A stretch of 64,000 nt of DNA from positions 25,160,122-25,224,121 of the forward strand of contig JAKTNV010000009.1 of assembly GCA_022747635.1 (NCBI GenBank), given 5' to 3'. Positions 25,204 to 37,590 of this stretch are shown here, in pieces; the first letter of the stretch is position 1, and each line of letters begins with the position of its first letter. The translations under genes were made by a program, and so were the position numbers. Source of the stretch: Hetaerina americana (Eukaryota > Arthropoda > Insecta > Odonata > Calopterygidae). A model generated the notes under the pieces. It was not told the DNA's origin. It saw nothing but the letters and a program-made list of their open reading frames with translations, and did no database searches.

Positions 25204-25486
25204 CTAATATTCCTCAAAATTGGACCCTTGTGAGTCGATAAACTTGTTCCAGCGGCGTTCCCATTCCTGGAACGCTCCCGCGAAGGCATCATCGGGAACC
25301 TCTCGAAGACTCGTCGTCGACCTCTTCTTTGCCCTCCACGAACATCTTGTGCCACCGAAAGATCATGTTTCTGGACATGGCTGACTCCCCGTAAGCCTGG
25401 TTAATCATACCGACAGTTTCGGTAGACGATTTCCCAAGCTTTACCGCAAATTTGATGGAATAACGCTGCTCCAAAAACTTCGGCAT
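25204..25486 (-). pseudogene. Mariner transposase remnant: N-terminus fused to C-terminus
   Basis: The minus-strand frame starts at a true ATG (25486-25484) and reads MPKFLEQRYSIKFAVKLGKS and onward. This is the first helix-turn-helix region typical of mariner transposases, followed by AMSRNMIFRWHKMFVEGKEE (second HTH with the W-H-K motif) up to about residue 65. A TGA stop follows at 25291-25289. In the overlapping frame the sequence resumes as the family's C-terminus, containing PDDAFAGAFQEWERRWNKFI and ending at TAG (25206-25204). The whole DD(E/D) catalytic domain, some 230-plus residues in full-length relatives, is absent. The product, if made, could bind TIRs at most and could not cut or join DNA. 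The junction lies near 25290-25310. Confidence 0.9.
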
Positions 25487-25624
25487 CGCGTTCCGTGACG
25501 TGGGTCGAAGCGTGGAGGTTCGCGTTAAGAGAGCTCCTCACTACACCACAGCTCAGAGCCGACTGCCTTTTTCAGCGTCGCTTGCCAACATACCCCCCTC
25601 CAATTGCAGTCCGTCAGAGCGGTG

Positions 25625-25652
25625 CTGGGCGCGCCGCTCCAGGCGCGCCCAG
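25625..25652. repeat. GC-rich hairpin inside the mariner element
   Basis: CTGGGCGCGCC (25625-25635) and GGCGCGCCCAG (25642-25652) form an 11-bp perfect stem with a 6-nt loop, 9 bp inside the right TIR. Confidence 0.85.
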
Positions 25653-25692
25653 CCCAGGAGTCAGTACACTTATTTTCCGGACGAACCCTGTA

Positions 25693-28560
25693 CTTCAAAA
25701 GAATAGGCTCGTATTTTCTAAATGAAGTCGTGTCTAGCTCCCTGAGTGATTTTTTTGGAGTATGTATATAAAGTATAGTCAGTATATATAACTTGAGCGT
25801 TTGTCCATACATACAAGAGAGGAGAAATAAATCTCCGTCCACTACATTTTTAGTGGTCGACTTATTTATGGAAGGTTAGTTTCAATAGTTAAGAGAAGAA
25901 GTAGTTTTTAATCCATCATTTTGGGGTTACATTTGACTTATAAATTGGAGAAAATTTGAAACTTGTCATACCGGAAGTAGAAGTGTTGCATAATGCCGTT
26001 CCACTTCCCTTTGGCGTTTAATCGGTTACCCAATGCAAAAAATTACTCTCGAAACTTGACCGCAAAGGTTGCGAAGTGACCCTGAAGTGGCTGATTTAAA
26101 AAAATTCTTAAACGTCATGATGTCGCATGATTCATTTATAGAATTATGCAAGCGGTGTTTCTCCAGAGTGCGAGGAAACCTATTAAGTAAATCAGCGTGT
26201 CGAAGCTCTGGGAGTAGGTCGCAGGAAACTAATCATTCTCTTTTGTGTTGCCCTGGGCTGTCGATCAAAAAACAAAGAAAAATCAAGGGAAACACGTTGC
26301 ACTTTGGTGCAACATGTCTGAATGCGAGAATTCCGTGGTGCTTTAAATATTAAAAAATTCACATGAATAGGTTCTTTGTATTGGAACTCCGGGTGGTTTG
26401 TTTCCGGGATACAATTTGATAAGCGTTGCATATTGTCTGGCTACTAGGAAATTTTGCGGGATGGAACAGCGGTATCAGCCACGATGCCGAAAGTCTTCGG
26501 AAGCATGTGATTTCACCTCTGGAACCTTTCATAGGAACCATACCTGTTTCTCTGAGAGCGATTATATTTCTTCAAGGAATTTTAGCTGCAAGCACTTTAC
26601 CGTGAGAATATCTCAATTGGTGAATATATATAGATTCACATGTACTTTACCTGTTGGTGCTGACAAATAATTTACAATGAGCTAAATTTCTCCGAACTCA
26701 GGTTTGATTACTGCTTCATCAAGGTGAATATATACAAGAGCATGTAGAAAAATATATGCAGATAAGGAAATACGTAAATAATGTCATATACTCTAAACTT
26801 TATGTGACACAATTAATGATTTATCAAAATTCTCCACATAATATTTTACAGACAAATTATATTACTTAAATTTCTTTCGAAATTCATAAAGATCATTAAT
26901 TTATGCTGAAGTATTACAATTATCCAATTAAATTGATAAACTAACGGATCATACTGTACACCTATTGGTTTATTGAAATATTTGCGACGTGCGTTTCAAC
27001 CTATCCGAGTGTCAGGATCGATACGATGTGTATCGTCAGGTTCGATACGATATAATTATTTACACTATCCATGCACATGTATTCAATTTGAGAGGTGGAG
27101 TGGTGGGGAGTGGGAGTGGAGGGAAGGTAAAATGGTCCCCGGCCCTGTCTCTCCCTCCTTCACTCTGTCACCTACGTTCAGACTAATTGAATAAAAAGAT
27201 ATGTATGCTATCATATTAGTGAGTATTTTTTGATACTGCTTGAATTCTATGTCGGAATTATGTTTCGTAAGTAGTATCACTATTTCATTAGATTCCATAG
27301 ACGTAATGTACAGCATTTATGAAAAATTTATACATCTATATCATAATAATGCATGTATTGAGATAACTCCTTTAACATTTATTAATGCAACTTTTTATTC
27401 TTTTCAGGTGAGCTAATACCTTAAGACGTGAGTTCAGCACATGGTTTTCTGTTTGCAGAATTCGGTAAGACAAAACATTTCTGTTTATAATTGTTTCAGC
27501 ACTTGAATTAGGCCTGTACTTGGAAAGGTACTTGGTGGGAAATTTGAATGCCTTCATAAAATTATAAACCAATGAATTTTATACCTATACGAATACCTAC
27601 GCTATTCACGTAACGTATGTGTGGGTGTGTGCCATGTAAATTCCTTTTTTTTTACACCGTCATGACGTTCGAGTTCATTTAGATCGGGACAGTTGAATTT
27701 GGGAAGCAAGAAAAAAGCGGATTGAAGATGTGTGGACAAAGAGGCGTGTATTAAAAGGTGTCATAGTAGTTATTGCAGATAAGCGGAGAATATAGGAATT
27801 TATTGGCCGAGGTTGTAATGAAGAACAGCGAGAGCCAAAGAAGTATTACCCAGGGCTACATTTACATGTATTGTTCACAAACCCTGAAGAACAGGGTACA
27901 TAGATAAAAATACAACTTGTATTTTACTAGTTTTACAGAGACCATCCAATTATCCATCCATACCTCTGCATGGTAAAATGTACTTAAATTAACAATAAAT
28001 GCTTGGAAATCGAGGTTATGCTGTAAAAGTGGCAATGCGAGTCGAATCCGTGAGAAGGCAGGCTCTTCTCTTCTGACTGTTTGCGTATAATTTCCGTTTG
28101 GCGAAAAATGTGAATGCTTTTTTAGTTTCCTCCTTTCTCCACATCAATTGACTTAACATTATATGGACTTTCCTTACGTATGTCAGAGTGCCGTGTAGCG
28201 AAATTTAAGAATAAATTTAATGTTCAAAAAGTTGTTTTCAACGAAATGCTAAAAAATCACGATTACAATATCCGTTGTCTCGTAAATTGATTATGATTGA
28301 TCCCTGTCTTATTCACTCGAAGTAATCAGTCTTACGGTATTAACCGCCCTTTTGATATACATATTTCAGCTGAGGGAGAGAGTATTTTTTAGCTCGCATT
28401 CACCGTTCTGCCATAATCACGTGTGTGTGTAACGTAAATATTTTGTACGAAAACGGTTTCTTAGTTTTCCTGTGATTAGCGTAATCTTCAGAAATGGAAG
28501 GGTGGGAATTTTTCCTCTGGGAAGACATATACATGCGTGATCATGAAAGCGATAGCCTTA
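25693..28560. other. No gene seen; AT-rich
   Basis: Short frames only. A repeated TCGATACGAT motif occurs twice at about 27018-27051 with a small hairpin. A small hairpin ACCCTG/CAGGGT lies at 27884-27900. Confidence 0.5.
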
Positions 28561-28574
28561 AATTATAATCTTTA

Positions 28575-28691
28575 TTATCTATATGATACATATATACATG
28601 TATATGTACATGTATGTATACATATAATATATGTATATGCATATATAAATATACATGCATATGCATATATATATATAAATATACATGCATA

Positions 28692-28761
<70 letters not shown>

Positions 28762-28762
28762 A
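28575..28762. repeat. TA/TATG/TGCA compound microsatellite
   Basis: The first part mixes ATAC, ATGT and GCAT units, including a duplicated block of about 31 bp ending ATACATGCATATGCATATAT (first copy near 28640-28668, second near 28671-28700). It then becomes pure (TA)n to about 28758. Tyr-Ile frames on both strands are artefacts. Confidence 0.95.
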
Positions 28763-30232
28763 ATGCATATATAATAAGGTAATCTACCGGTTACGGTAGG
28801 TTTTCTCGTATTTATAGTATACATGCACACATATATACCCATACAAATGAAGGTGGTTTGGCCACCGGAAATTCGGAATACCCCGCGTTTTTATCCGACC
28901 GACCGACTTCAATGATGAAAAACATGTAATCATATCATGCTTCTCCATTCGTTCCCATTATTTGTGGAGGGCGAGAATTCATCACCTCCATTCCTGCCGT
29001 TTCCTCAGTCCTTCTCTCCTTCTCCTTCCTCGTCTTTTTCAAAACAGCTTGATCATTTTTCCCTCCTAGGTTGAAATCGGAGAACAACAAATTGGTTCCA
29101 ATGGCTAGTGGCCACGGCGTCATAAAAAGTCTTAAGCTCGGCCGCCCCGCCATCTCTGGAGCAACCCCCCTTTACATCATCGACTATCCGACGGCAAAGC
29201 ATTCTGAATTCCCATCTGGGATCCGCCGAGGATTGAGTTTTAAAGTCGGATGACCGCGCAGGACGCTGTCACTCAAACGACCCCAGACTACGTGGAAATT
29301 TTACGCCCGACGAGTAATCTAAACCCTGGAGCTACGGCCGCAGCAAGTGCCCCCGCTATGCTAATTGTTGTAGACGTCGTCTTCATACATTGTTGGGATG
29401 TACTAGCTACGCCTGATTGCACTCGGACGCACGGTTATTTCAACTCGTATTGACTGCTGTGGGAAGGTGGTGTAGCGGGTCAGAAGGATCGCGGACGTGC
29501 GACCGTTGACAAAGCGTTACATTAACTCTGTTTAAGAGAGGTAGCGGGATACGCATAAGGATGGATCTAGATTCACTTATTCTTTTTCAACCGACACCGG
29601 AATGTTCTATGCATTTAAATTATTAAATCTAAGCTAAATATGTTGGCGCGGACGGATACTCATCCTTGCAATTCCATAGCGATTGACCTTTTGCTTGGGT
29701 GTCGCGTATTTGCAATTTACGAGATTGCCTTAGAATGCACGTGCTTGAGTGGCAATATTTGTCGGTCTTGTCCATGAGGAGGCTAATGTACATAGGATCG
29801 CCATAATAGTTTTTGGTATGTACCCCGGGAAATTCTTATTTCTTCCTCTCCAGTTAACTCTTCTCTCCCTTGACAGCCTAACCTTCCATCAGGCAAGTAT
29901 ATTTTGGTATTAAAAACACTTCCCGGAAGCTCCTGACCTTGTGTCCATTGGCTTACCCCTATCTAATGCCTAATGATATGAAATCATAGACATACCCTTA
30001 GAAAAATTACTTCAGTTTGGGTGAAGTTGGCGTAGTTGTAAAAAGAGAATCAAAATGAATCCCAATTGAAAAGCTATTTTGGCGCACCCTCATTTCCATT
30101 TTACTCATAAAAATTGCGAGGGACTTATTTACGAAGGCCTGAGTTGAGTATGGGTTGAAGATTAAAGCATCTTATTTGCGCAACGTATACGGAACTACGT
30201 GAAAACAGTAATGACACGAAATTGCGTGAAAG
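28763..30232. other. No gene seen
   Basis: Mixed composition. At about 29468-29479 the sequence TGGTGTAGCGGG resembles a SINE/tRNA A box, but no B box follows at the right distance. Frames of 60-72 codons at 28935-29453 are unrecognised. Confidence 0.45.
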
Positions 30233-30362
30233 AATTAAACCATAGAAGAAATGAAGGAACTCTTCCTTCAAATGGCTACTTTTAGCGAAAAAATTAGAAT
30301 TAAACCATTGAAGAAAGGAAGGAACTCTTCCTTCAAATGGCTACTTATAGCGAAAAAATTAG
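30233..30362. repeat. Tandem duplication, two 65-bp units
   Basis: Units 30233-30297 and 30298-30362 are about 93% identical. Each contains a small perfect hairpin GAAGGAA-CTC-TTCCTTC. Confidence 0.9.
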
Positions 30363-33300
30363 CATCGTCTTACTTAACTTTGACATTTTCCCAAAATATT
30401 CTTCAATGCAGAGCTGCAAATGATACTGTAATGCAGAAGAAGCACTTTCAAAAGGAAAAGCGTGGAAAACCTACATAATCATAAATCTCAGTATATTAAA
30501 TTATTAATGTTGCGATATTGTGATTGGATCATTCGAAATCCTTCTGAAGGCCCCTGACGTCGGGAGGAGTAAAAATTACTGGCATGCTCATGGAAGAGGA
30601 TTTTACATGCACACTACCTTGCTTCTTAATGAAAACGAACACCAATTGATCGGATGATAACACATTAGCTTTATAGAGAAAAAAGAAATGAAATCCTGGA
30701 AATAAAAAATCAATGCTTTAACGATTGTTTTTGCTTCAAAATTAAAATAAATAACTCGCTGATATTTAAGCCATTGGCAATGTACGATGAAAAATACTTT
30801 TAACCTTTTGCATACTGAAACGTCTCTAATACTTATGCTCAGTTAAGTTGTTTGCAAAACTTATATAATTATTGGCGGCGACAATAACCTCTTCAATCTG
30901 AGAAAGGCTTTATAAAGTCAGCGAGTCGCTTGATTTAATCTAAAATCCGGAAAAATTGAAGAAACTGAGGATGAGTTTTATTTATTATGCATTATAATTT
31001 TATTCAGGTGAAAATATCTTAAACGTGTGCCGAATGCTGTATATTTCATCACGGACGATAAGGAATTGTACTTTACTCGTCAGTTTTCCACATTGGAGTG
31101 ACTTGTTATGATATTGATACGATTAACATCCACTATAGTGATGGGTATTGAACGTTGTAATCCAGAGAGTCAATTGTAAATATATTTTTCTGGGAACCCG
31201 GGCTGAAATCGCGATCATATTGAAATTTCGCTTTTAGTGGTTGCTAAGTAGCATTTAATTCAAAATGAAAACTGCTTCCGTCATAACGACGTCTTTGCGA
31301 TTTTAACCAACTCCACGGACATGGTCTGAGTTTTTGAGCGTGGTTTACGTATGAGCACAGCGAAGTGCATTCCAATTATCCCTACACCTCTTGGAAATGC
31401 GGTAATTTTGCTGAACGAAAACGGTGCCATATATCATCCGGATGGAATTCGTGAAAATACAATGCCGGTGTATCTGTACGCGGTCAGTGAAATTTCCAAA
31501 GAAGTTATTGCGTGCCAAATGAAATTTATGCTCACGAAGTATATGGGGTAAAGTTATACAACGTCCTTTTCGGAGGAATTTGAAGGAAGAGAAACCTCAC
31601 ATATTCTCGCCTGGATGCATGGGAATGGCGTTAATGGGGTTATTTTGCATTCACAAAACTCTCTGCCTATGGGAAAGAGACCGCCTTTTATGTTCTCAAC
31701 TTTGCTCGAAGAATCAACTTCATAAATCTTTCATTGGGTCGTGTTTCATCGCGATGGTACTTAGATCAATCGATATATTTCATCTCGCCCGCTCACTCTC
31801 ACCTTCCCTTTCACTCTCCACTGATCGATACCAACGGCTTTATTATGCCAACTTGCCTGTTTCCACGCCATCAATCATCGCGGAGACCAAAAAGGATACC
31901 CATTAACATCAACTAGGTTATTCACGGGTTTTGGTTGACGCGCCCTTTTTTATTTTATATTCGTTGTTCTTCTCGATCATGAGTTTTATTTTTCGTTCCC
32001 TGACAATTTTATTTTTTTTACATCAGGATAACCTTGGAAAGTGGTAATTTATTATTGTTTTGTTTTAAGTTACACGCTGATAGCACTTTGCTTGGACATG
32101 CGTAGAATTTTTACGGAGAGAAATATTAGCATTGACAGCATTTCGAGTGACGGCTTTTCGAAGAAAATTATAATGGTGAGAAAATAAGGTATTGCTTTCA
32201 ACTACGTATGCATGTTAATACACATTTATCCATAGATACTGAAATTGAAAAATATTTCTGTGAACGTGTAGGCTTTCGAAATCAGTCGCAGTATATTCTC
32301 TATGCATAAAACATTTCCGCAATATGTAATATCCAATTAAGGTATATTTTGCAAAATAGATTTTAGATTGTTAACTTGTTGGAAAACCAACTCTCATGTC
32401 AATATTCATCCATTTTCAAAATTGCCGTTTGCCACCAATGGGGAATATCTTCTCTGTGTAGGGCGTTGCATGCATTATTAGGCGTGAATAGTCTTTTATC
32501 AAAGAAATTATTTGATGATGTTAATATTGATTTAGAGTTTTAGTCGTGTGAGTAAATCTCGGGTGAAAAAATTAATTTACAGACTTGATTTTTATCACTC
32601 AATACCAACATCACTTAATTGATCATCAACGGTTTACCAAATTAATCAAATTAATTTCCTAAAAAGCCTTAATTAACATTCTTCGGTTCTTCGTGATCAT
32701 ATCAATCTCAGTCAATAAAAGAAGTTTGATTTGAAAGGGATAAATTACGCCTCCCGTCCTATTATTCCTGTTCACTCAAGCCTTTATATTTCAACGACGA
32801 AAAAATGTTAAGTGCACCACGAAAGGGAAAAGCCAGTTCCTAGGAAATGTAGAAAAGTCCATTTCTCGAACGTTTCGAATTAATGCACCCTTTGAACGAG
32901 TAATTGCACGCGTCGGAGGAAATCAATTTAGCCTCACAGTAAGGGAGGAGATTTTTTTCGACGCCGGGGAACTACTCCCTTTCATCGTTCCTTAATAGAC
33001 TGTCATTATGAATTTTAACTTAACCCCCGCTTGGAATTTTGAGGGTGTCGGTCTTACTCTGCCGCGCCACAAAAAAATCCTTGGTCCTTATTAACGCCGA
33101 AGTCGGAAATTCCTTTGCGAAGCCTTGCCTTGAATCTTCTCTTTCAAGGAGATACTTCATTCAGAGTCTGGCGCCCGCTTTGGGTCCTATGGGATTCTGA
33201 GATGGAGCGGAGAAAAACATTTGCAAAACCTGGATCCGATCATTCAATTCCCTGGATAGATTTATTCTGGGCAAAAAAAGGTTTTATGCTATGTGTGTAA

Positions 33301-33980
33301 TTATACAATATATTCCATCAGTGTCAACAATGCTTTGATACTCCTCACCGTTTTTTTTCCACCTGTTTGCCAATGTCTTCGTAGATTGTGTCTTTTAAAA
33401 GGACTGTTGAAAACTTTTTTTCCAAAAATGTATTTTTACGTGTATTCGGCGAAAATTAATAACTCTGGTGTCCTTGAGATTAGAATTAAATAAGGACATG
33501 AAATCAGTACTTTCTCCCGTTCGCGCGTATCATAATAAAACGTAGTGGAAGGGCAGTTGATTTTGGCATCAGAGTGAAAGAGCTGCCATAGATGTTACTA
33601 AAAGTCATATTATTATTGAAATTTCATAAGTTTTGTAGAAAATTTTGTAGAATAATTTGTGTGTGCAATCAAATATTGAATGCTGTTGTATTACTTTGTC
33701 TTGAAAATTCTCCGAGCATTGTGCATCATGGGAAAACGTCTGGGTACCTAACCCGAAATAGTTTCCACGGAATCTGACAGGATACGCTTCCCCTCATTTT
33801 AAAGCCTTATTCATCCGTTTAATTTGTACGGCCACTTTAACCATATCACGGAGCGATCAAGAAGTCTAGATAAGCCTTATAACCAGGGATGCTTCGCCGT
33901 CTCAGAAAGGGTTGTACATTGTACGTCATGATAGATATATACATTTTTTTTATCCTCTATCGCGTCGTTATGCTCGACCC
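30363..33980. other. No gene seen; AT-rich
   Basis: Continuous AT-rich DNA. Frames such as the 66-codon one at 31351-31551 and the 108-codon one at 31580-31906 have no motif I recognise. Confidence 0.5.
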
Positions 33981-33989
33981 CTATTCAAA

Positions 33990-34830
33990 ACCCTGAGGGA
34001 GGCCCTTTTTTTCTCTCCTTACACCCGACACCCTAACAACGCTCGGCCAACCCTTTCCTTTTCACGCCTGCCCGCCAAAGAAATCCCCTCCAGGGATTTT
34101 TAGGGGGACCGTGGGAGGGAATGGGGGATTGTGGAGGGGGAGGGAGGGAGGTGGTGGCTGAGGGTGGTGGGAGTAAGAGGGATTTAAGGTCTTCGTCTCC
34201 AAACCCCGAAATCTTCTCCCCTTAAAAAAAAAATCAAATTCCCACCCTCCTCAAACTCCCATCCCAAAGTGTTGGGACCCTCGCCCATCCCACCGGACTT
34301 CATTTCCAGCTATTTCCCTCTGTGGCACCGCTCTTTTAAGGGGAAGGGTCTTGGGCATCTCATCCGAACCCCTTTTTAACAGAATGAGGCCGCCCCTACC
34401 CCCGGGCGGTGATTTCCCCACACCCCACTTCACCCCTCCCTCCTTTACCCCCCTTCCCCCTAGTCCTTCCATACGAAAATTCTCGCCCCGCCATCCCCGC
34501 CCACCTATCCATCCCGTTGAACAAGTCCCCGGCTCTCCTTGGCTCTTTCCCGTCCCGCCGAGCGCGTGGGTATCTATCATGATCATCCCTCTCTCTCTCC
34601 GTGCCGCCCCACTCCATCCCCGCGAATGCCGCCGGGGCATTGTGCGTGGCCCGTGATGGAATCGCGTCTCTCGGTGAGGGATCGTGTCACCTTCCCCCGG
34701 CGCACCGCCAGCGAATTAATCCCTCCTGTCCCCGACACCCTTTACACCTGCACCCGGGGGAGTGATGTGGCCGCGCAGTTAAGTCGGAAGCCGCAAGCAG
34801 CGGGGAAGTAAGAGAGGTGGCCGTACTGTC
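33990..34830. other. GC-rich island: G-rich then C-rich
   Basis: The plus strand is G-rich at 34100-34190 and then strongly C-rich to about 34620. Frames of 73-129 codons overlap on both strands because stops are rare. CpG is common. It could be a promoter-like CpG island, but no transcript can be shown from sequence. Confidence 0.4.
34103..34127 (+). other. G-quadruplex motif
   Basis: Four G runs (five, three, three and five G) are separated by loops of 5, 1 and 3 nt, satisfying the G3+N1-7 rule. Further G runs continue to 34150. Confidence 0.7.
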
Positions 34831-35459
34831 GAGAGGCTGGTTTACAGTTATTGCCAACTTGACGTCGATGCTGCTGTAAATCATAACGTGGAATATCATT
34901 ATGAATTACAACTTAGAAAAGGTTGAAATTATGAGAAATAAGAATAATTGTGCGCAGGAAATTTAATTACATGTCTGATTGCTGTTTTGGTACGTTGCCA
35001 TGAGAATTCGCAGAGCTTCAACTTGGAAAATGGACCCGAAAAATCTCTCATTAACAAGTTTTTTCCTCTAATTTGTTTAGTTTCCATCCATAATGTTTTT
35101 GATAAACGTGAAACAAATAATTATAATTTTTATAGCGCAAAGAATATTAATGAAGGAAAGAAGAGTTTGGTCATACACACAAAATGTATTGTATTTTGTG
35201 TGATATGTAGGTAGTTATATGAATGGTAGGATACTATATTTTCTTAATTTCTCGTAGGAATTGGGTATTACCAATTTTTATTTGAGGAATTCCACTTGGT
35301 TGCAATAAATATTATACGTATTGTAAGTCAGAACAAAGCGATAGGAATGGCTTTTCGAAGTTATGTTAGTCAAAAAAAGGCTATAATTTATATTTATGTG
35401 ACATATTTGATCCTGAATTGAACGGTTTATCTAATGAAAGAGAATCGAATGAAAAAAGA

Positions 35460-36600
35460 GATGAAGGGAAGATAGAAGGAAATGGAAGAATATAAGCACG
35501 GAGTTAAAAAGAAAAACGTACAATAATAAACTGAGGCGGAAGACTAACAGAGCGAAAGAGGCGTGGGGAAGACGCAATGAGAAGAAATGAAAAGTTTACA
35601 AAGGAAGGTTGAAATTTGTACAGTATGTATACGAAAGATCTATCAGGATGTAAGAAGGAAATATCCGTTAAAACAATCAAAGATAAGTCAAGAAAATTAC
35701 TGATTGAACCAGATAAACTTCAAGAGAGTTGGAAGGGATATACGGACATGGTAAAGACATTAAGCCGGTAGCTTGTAACTGCTTGTAGAAAGAGAATGTG
35801 GTGTAGATGAAAACAGCTTGGGTCCAGAATTACTCTTTGGCGAGATGGAAATGGAAATAAGGGGTTTGAAATCAAATAAGACCGTAGAGGTGGACAGAAT
35901 TCCCGAGAAAAAACTTGAAAGTTTAGGAATACGTGGGGGGAGGAGTTTTATCGACTAATTCTTGACTGGACTGGTATTTTATGAACTAAGTATTTACTAA
36001 AGAGGAATTTGACTGGAATATTTCGTCAGGCCAGTATTAGATCCTATCCGAAAAAGGGAAAGGTAGGCATATGATAGGACTATAGAACAATGCTTGTTTT
36101 AGTACACAGCAGAGGTGTTTATCAGGATTAGAGGATGGAGATCAGGGTCAATGATTACTGAGGGGATTAGCAGTCAGGTTCATGAAAGCAGTATTGTAGT
36201 CACCAATAGAGAAGAACATAAAATGCATTAAAGCTGTATTTATTTGGTTGATTTTGAGGTGACATTTAATAGTTTGAATTGGGTAAAATTAATGAATGTG
36301 TGCAGAAAAATTGAGTACATTGAATGGAGGGATAGGATACCGCTCAGGTGCGAGCGGCGGATGGAGAGTTAGGATGGGCAGTATTAAGAAGAGGGGTGAT
36401 AGGTGTCTGTCCATTCTCACTCGCCTTTTTCAACTTATACGTCGAGGAAATGCTTAAAGAAGCATGGGAAGAACTGGTGATAGGAGTGAAAGTCGGTGGG
36501 GAAATCATAAAATGAGTTAGGTCTTTGACGATCAAGTTCCAATTTCCCAGTCAGCCAAAGGATTGCGAGCATTGCGGAGTGTATTAGAAAATCATCTCGG
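35460..36600 (+). pseudogene. Decayed non-LTR retrotransposon reverse transcriptase
   Basis: Patches in shifting frames line up in order with the reverse transcriptase of arthropod LINEs. At 35519-35590 a basic stretch reads YNNKLRRKTNRAKEAWGRRN. At 35630-35760 the pre-RT region includes SVKTIKDKSRKLLIEPDKLQ. At 35791-35932 come GPELLFGEMEMEIRGLKSNK and the VDRIPEKKLESLG equivalent of RT block 1. At 36247-36370 VDFEVTFNSLNWVKLMNVCR corresponds to the F-x-D-x-x-K-A-F-D catalytic block. At 36390-36512 CPFSLAFFNLYVEEMLKEAW and GVKVGGEIIK match the QGCPLSP-LFN block. At 36527-36600 DDQ followed by AKGLRALRSVLENHLG matches the FADD block with Ala lost. Several frameshifts and in-frame stops make it inactive. 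No endonuclease domain or 3' tail is visible. The clade (RTE, CR1 or Jockey group) cannot be fixed from these fragments. Confidence 0.85.
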
Positions 36601-37500
36601 ACAGTCCTGCCTTTCCACGCCAGCTCGGCTCATGACTCTTCAGCCTCCGGGTTTGTGTGAAAGGGAGACGGCAGTCGGTCGAATTGGGAATTGTGAGGGG
36701 GTGTACTACAGGGAGAACTGGGGGCACATCCCACGTGTGTAAACAATTCCGTTGAAAACTTCTTCGTTCCTCGTAATATTTGCGAATCATTAAACAATTG
36801 AAAAATAACACGAAAATGAAACAGTGATAAAGCTAGCGAGATTACAGATCTATTGCTCTTACTTTCTGTCTTTCATAACTCGCGTGTCCTCCGAGATTTC
36901 AGCCGAGATTACTCTAACGTCAAGACCAACCAAAGGCATATTCTGAGGACTGACTCGGGGACATGTGGGCTCCGGCTAAATTTTCCTCTTCATAATCTTT
37001 GGCAAAATCTCGCGGAACCTCTTTGAAGCTTTGTCTAACCCCGCGTATCAATTCCATTCCGTCCTTCCCTCGTCACCCTTTTCGTTCTTCTCTGCGCTCG
37101 CCCTTAAGTCTCAAGATAACGGTCATTATCGCGTGCGATTCCATGATCGGTCTAACGGCTATCATTATCAATATAAAAATCTGTGATGTTTATCAATTTG
37201 AAGAATTTTAAAGTGATCTCGATAAATTATTCACGTGCTAGAACAATTGTACAAATTGAAAGAACTGCGGGAGATGCCACGACCGACACTTTAGCAGAGT
37301 CATCCGCTGATTTTCATGGTCAATGCAGGAATATTCAGAGTGTAAAATTAATTATCCTTGAAATGGATTCGAGTCCTGATCTCTCGATATCTGACAAAGT
37401 GCTTTAATAAGTTGAACTGCCGAGGCGTCCTCTTACATTGTGGATTTCTATGGGACTTTTAAGGAATAAAATGTGACGAATTACCGTAGATTTTATCCCT
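36601..37500. other. No gene seen
   Basis: Mixed composition after the reverse-transcriptase fragment stops abruptly. Short unrecognised frames only. Confidence 0.45.
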
Positions 37501-37509
37501 AGAGTATAA

Positions 37510-37590
37510 GATATCCTCAGTAGCTCAATAGGTTAAAGGACTCGGCCGTAAAGGGAGGGATCTGGGCTCGAATAATTTTACAATTAAAAA
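37510..37590 (+). repeat. tRNA-derived SINE head (degenerate)
   Basis: TAGCTCAATAGG (37521-37532) matches the Pol III A box TRGCNNAGYNGG at 8 of 9 fixed positions. GGCTCGAATAA (37565-37575) resembles the B box GGTTCRANTCC. The 32-bp spacing is tRNA-like, and ACTCGGCCGTAAA lies where an anticodon arm would. The acceptor stem does not close, so it is a SINE or pseudo-tRNA rather than a tRNA gene. Confidence 0.55.

Larger units (their letters stand above)
25133..25690 (-). mobile_element. Internally deleted mariner-family transposon with intact TIRs
   Basis: The element is 558 bp. It is bounded by perfect 30-bp terminal inverted repeats at 25133-25162 and 25661-25690, beginning CAGGGTTCGT, and flanked on both sides by TA (25131-25132 and 25691-25692), the target duplication of Tc1/mariner elements. 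On the minus strand it keeps the transposase start and DNA-binding region, then jumps directly to the transposase C-terminus. The catalytic core is missing. The perfect TIRs suggest recent movement, and mobilisation in trans by a full-length relative is possible. Mariners of this family usually run to about 1.3 kb, so well over half is gone. Interior bases 25487-25660 hold the 5' untranslated part and a GC-rich hairpin. Confidence 0.93.

Noticed and set aside
29462..29510. A-box-like TGGTGTAGCGGG
   Set aside because: Good A box but no B box downstream; insufficient for a SINE call.
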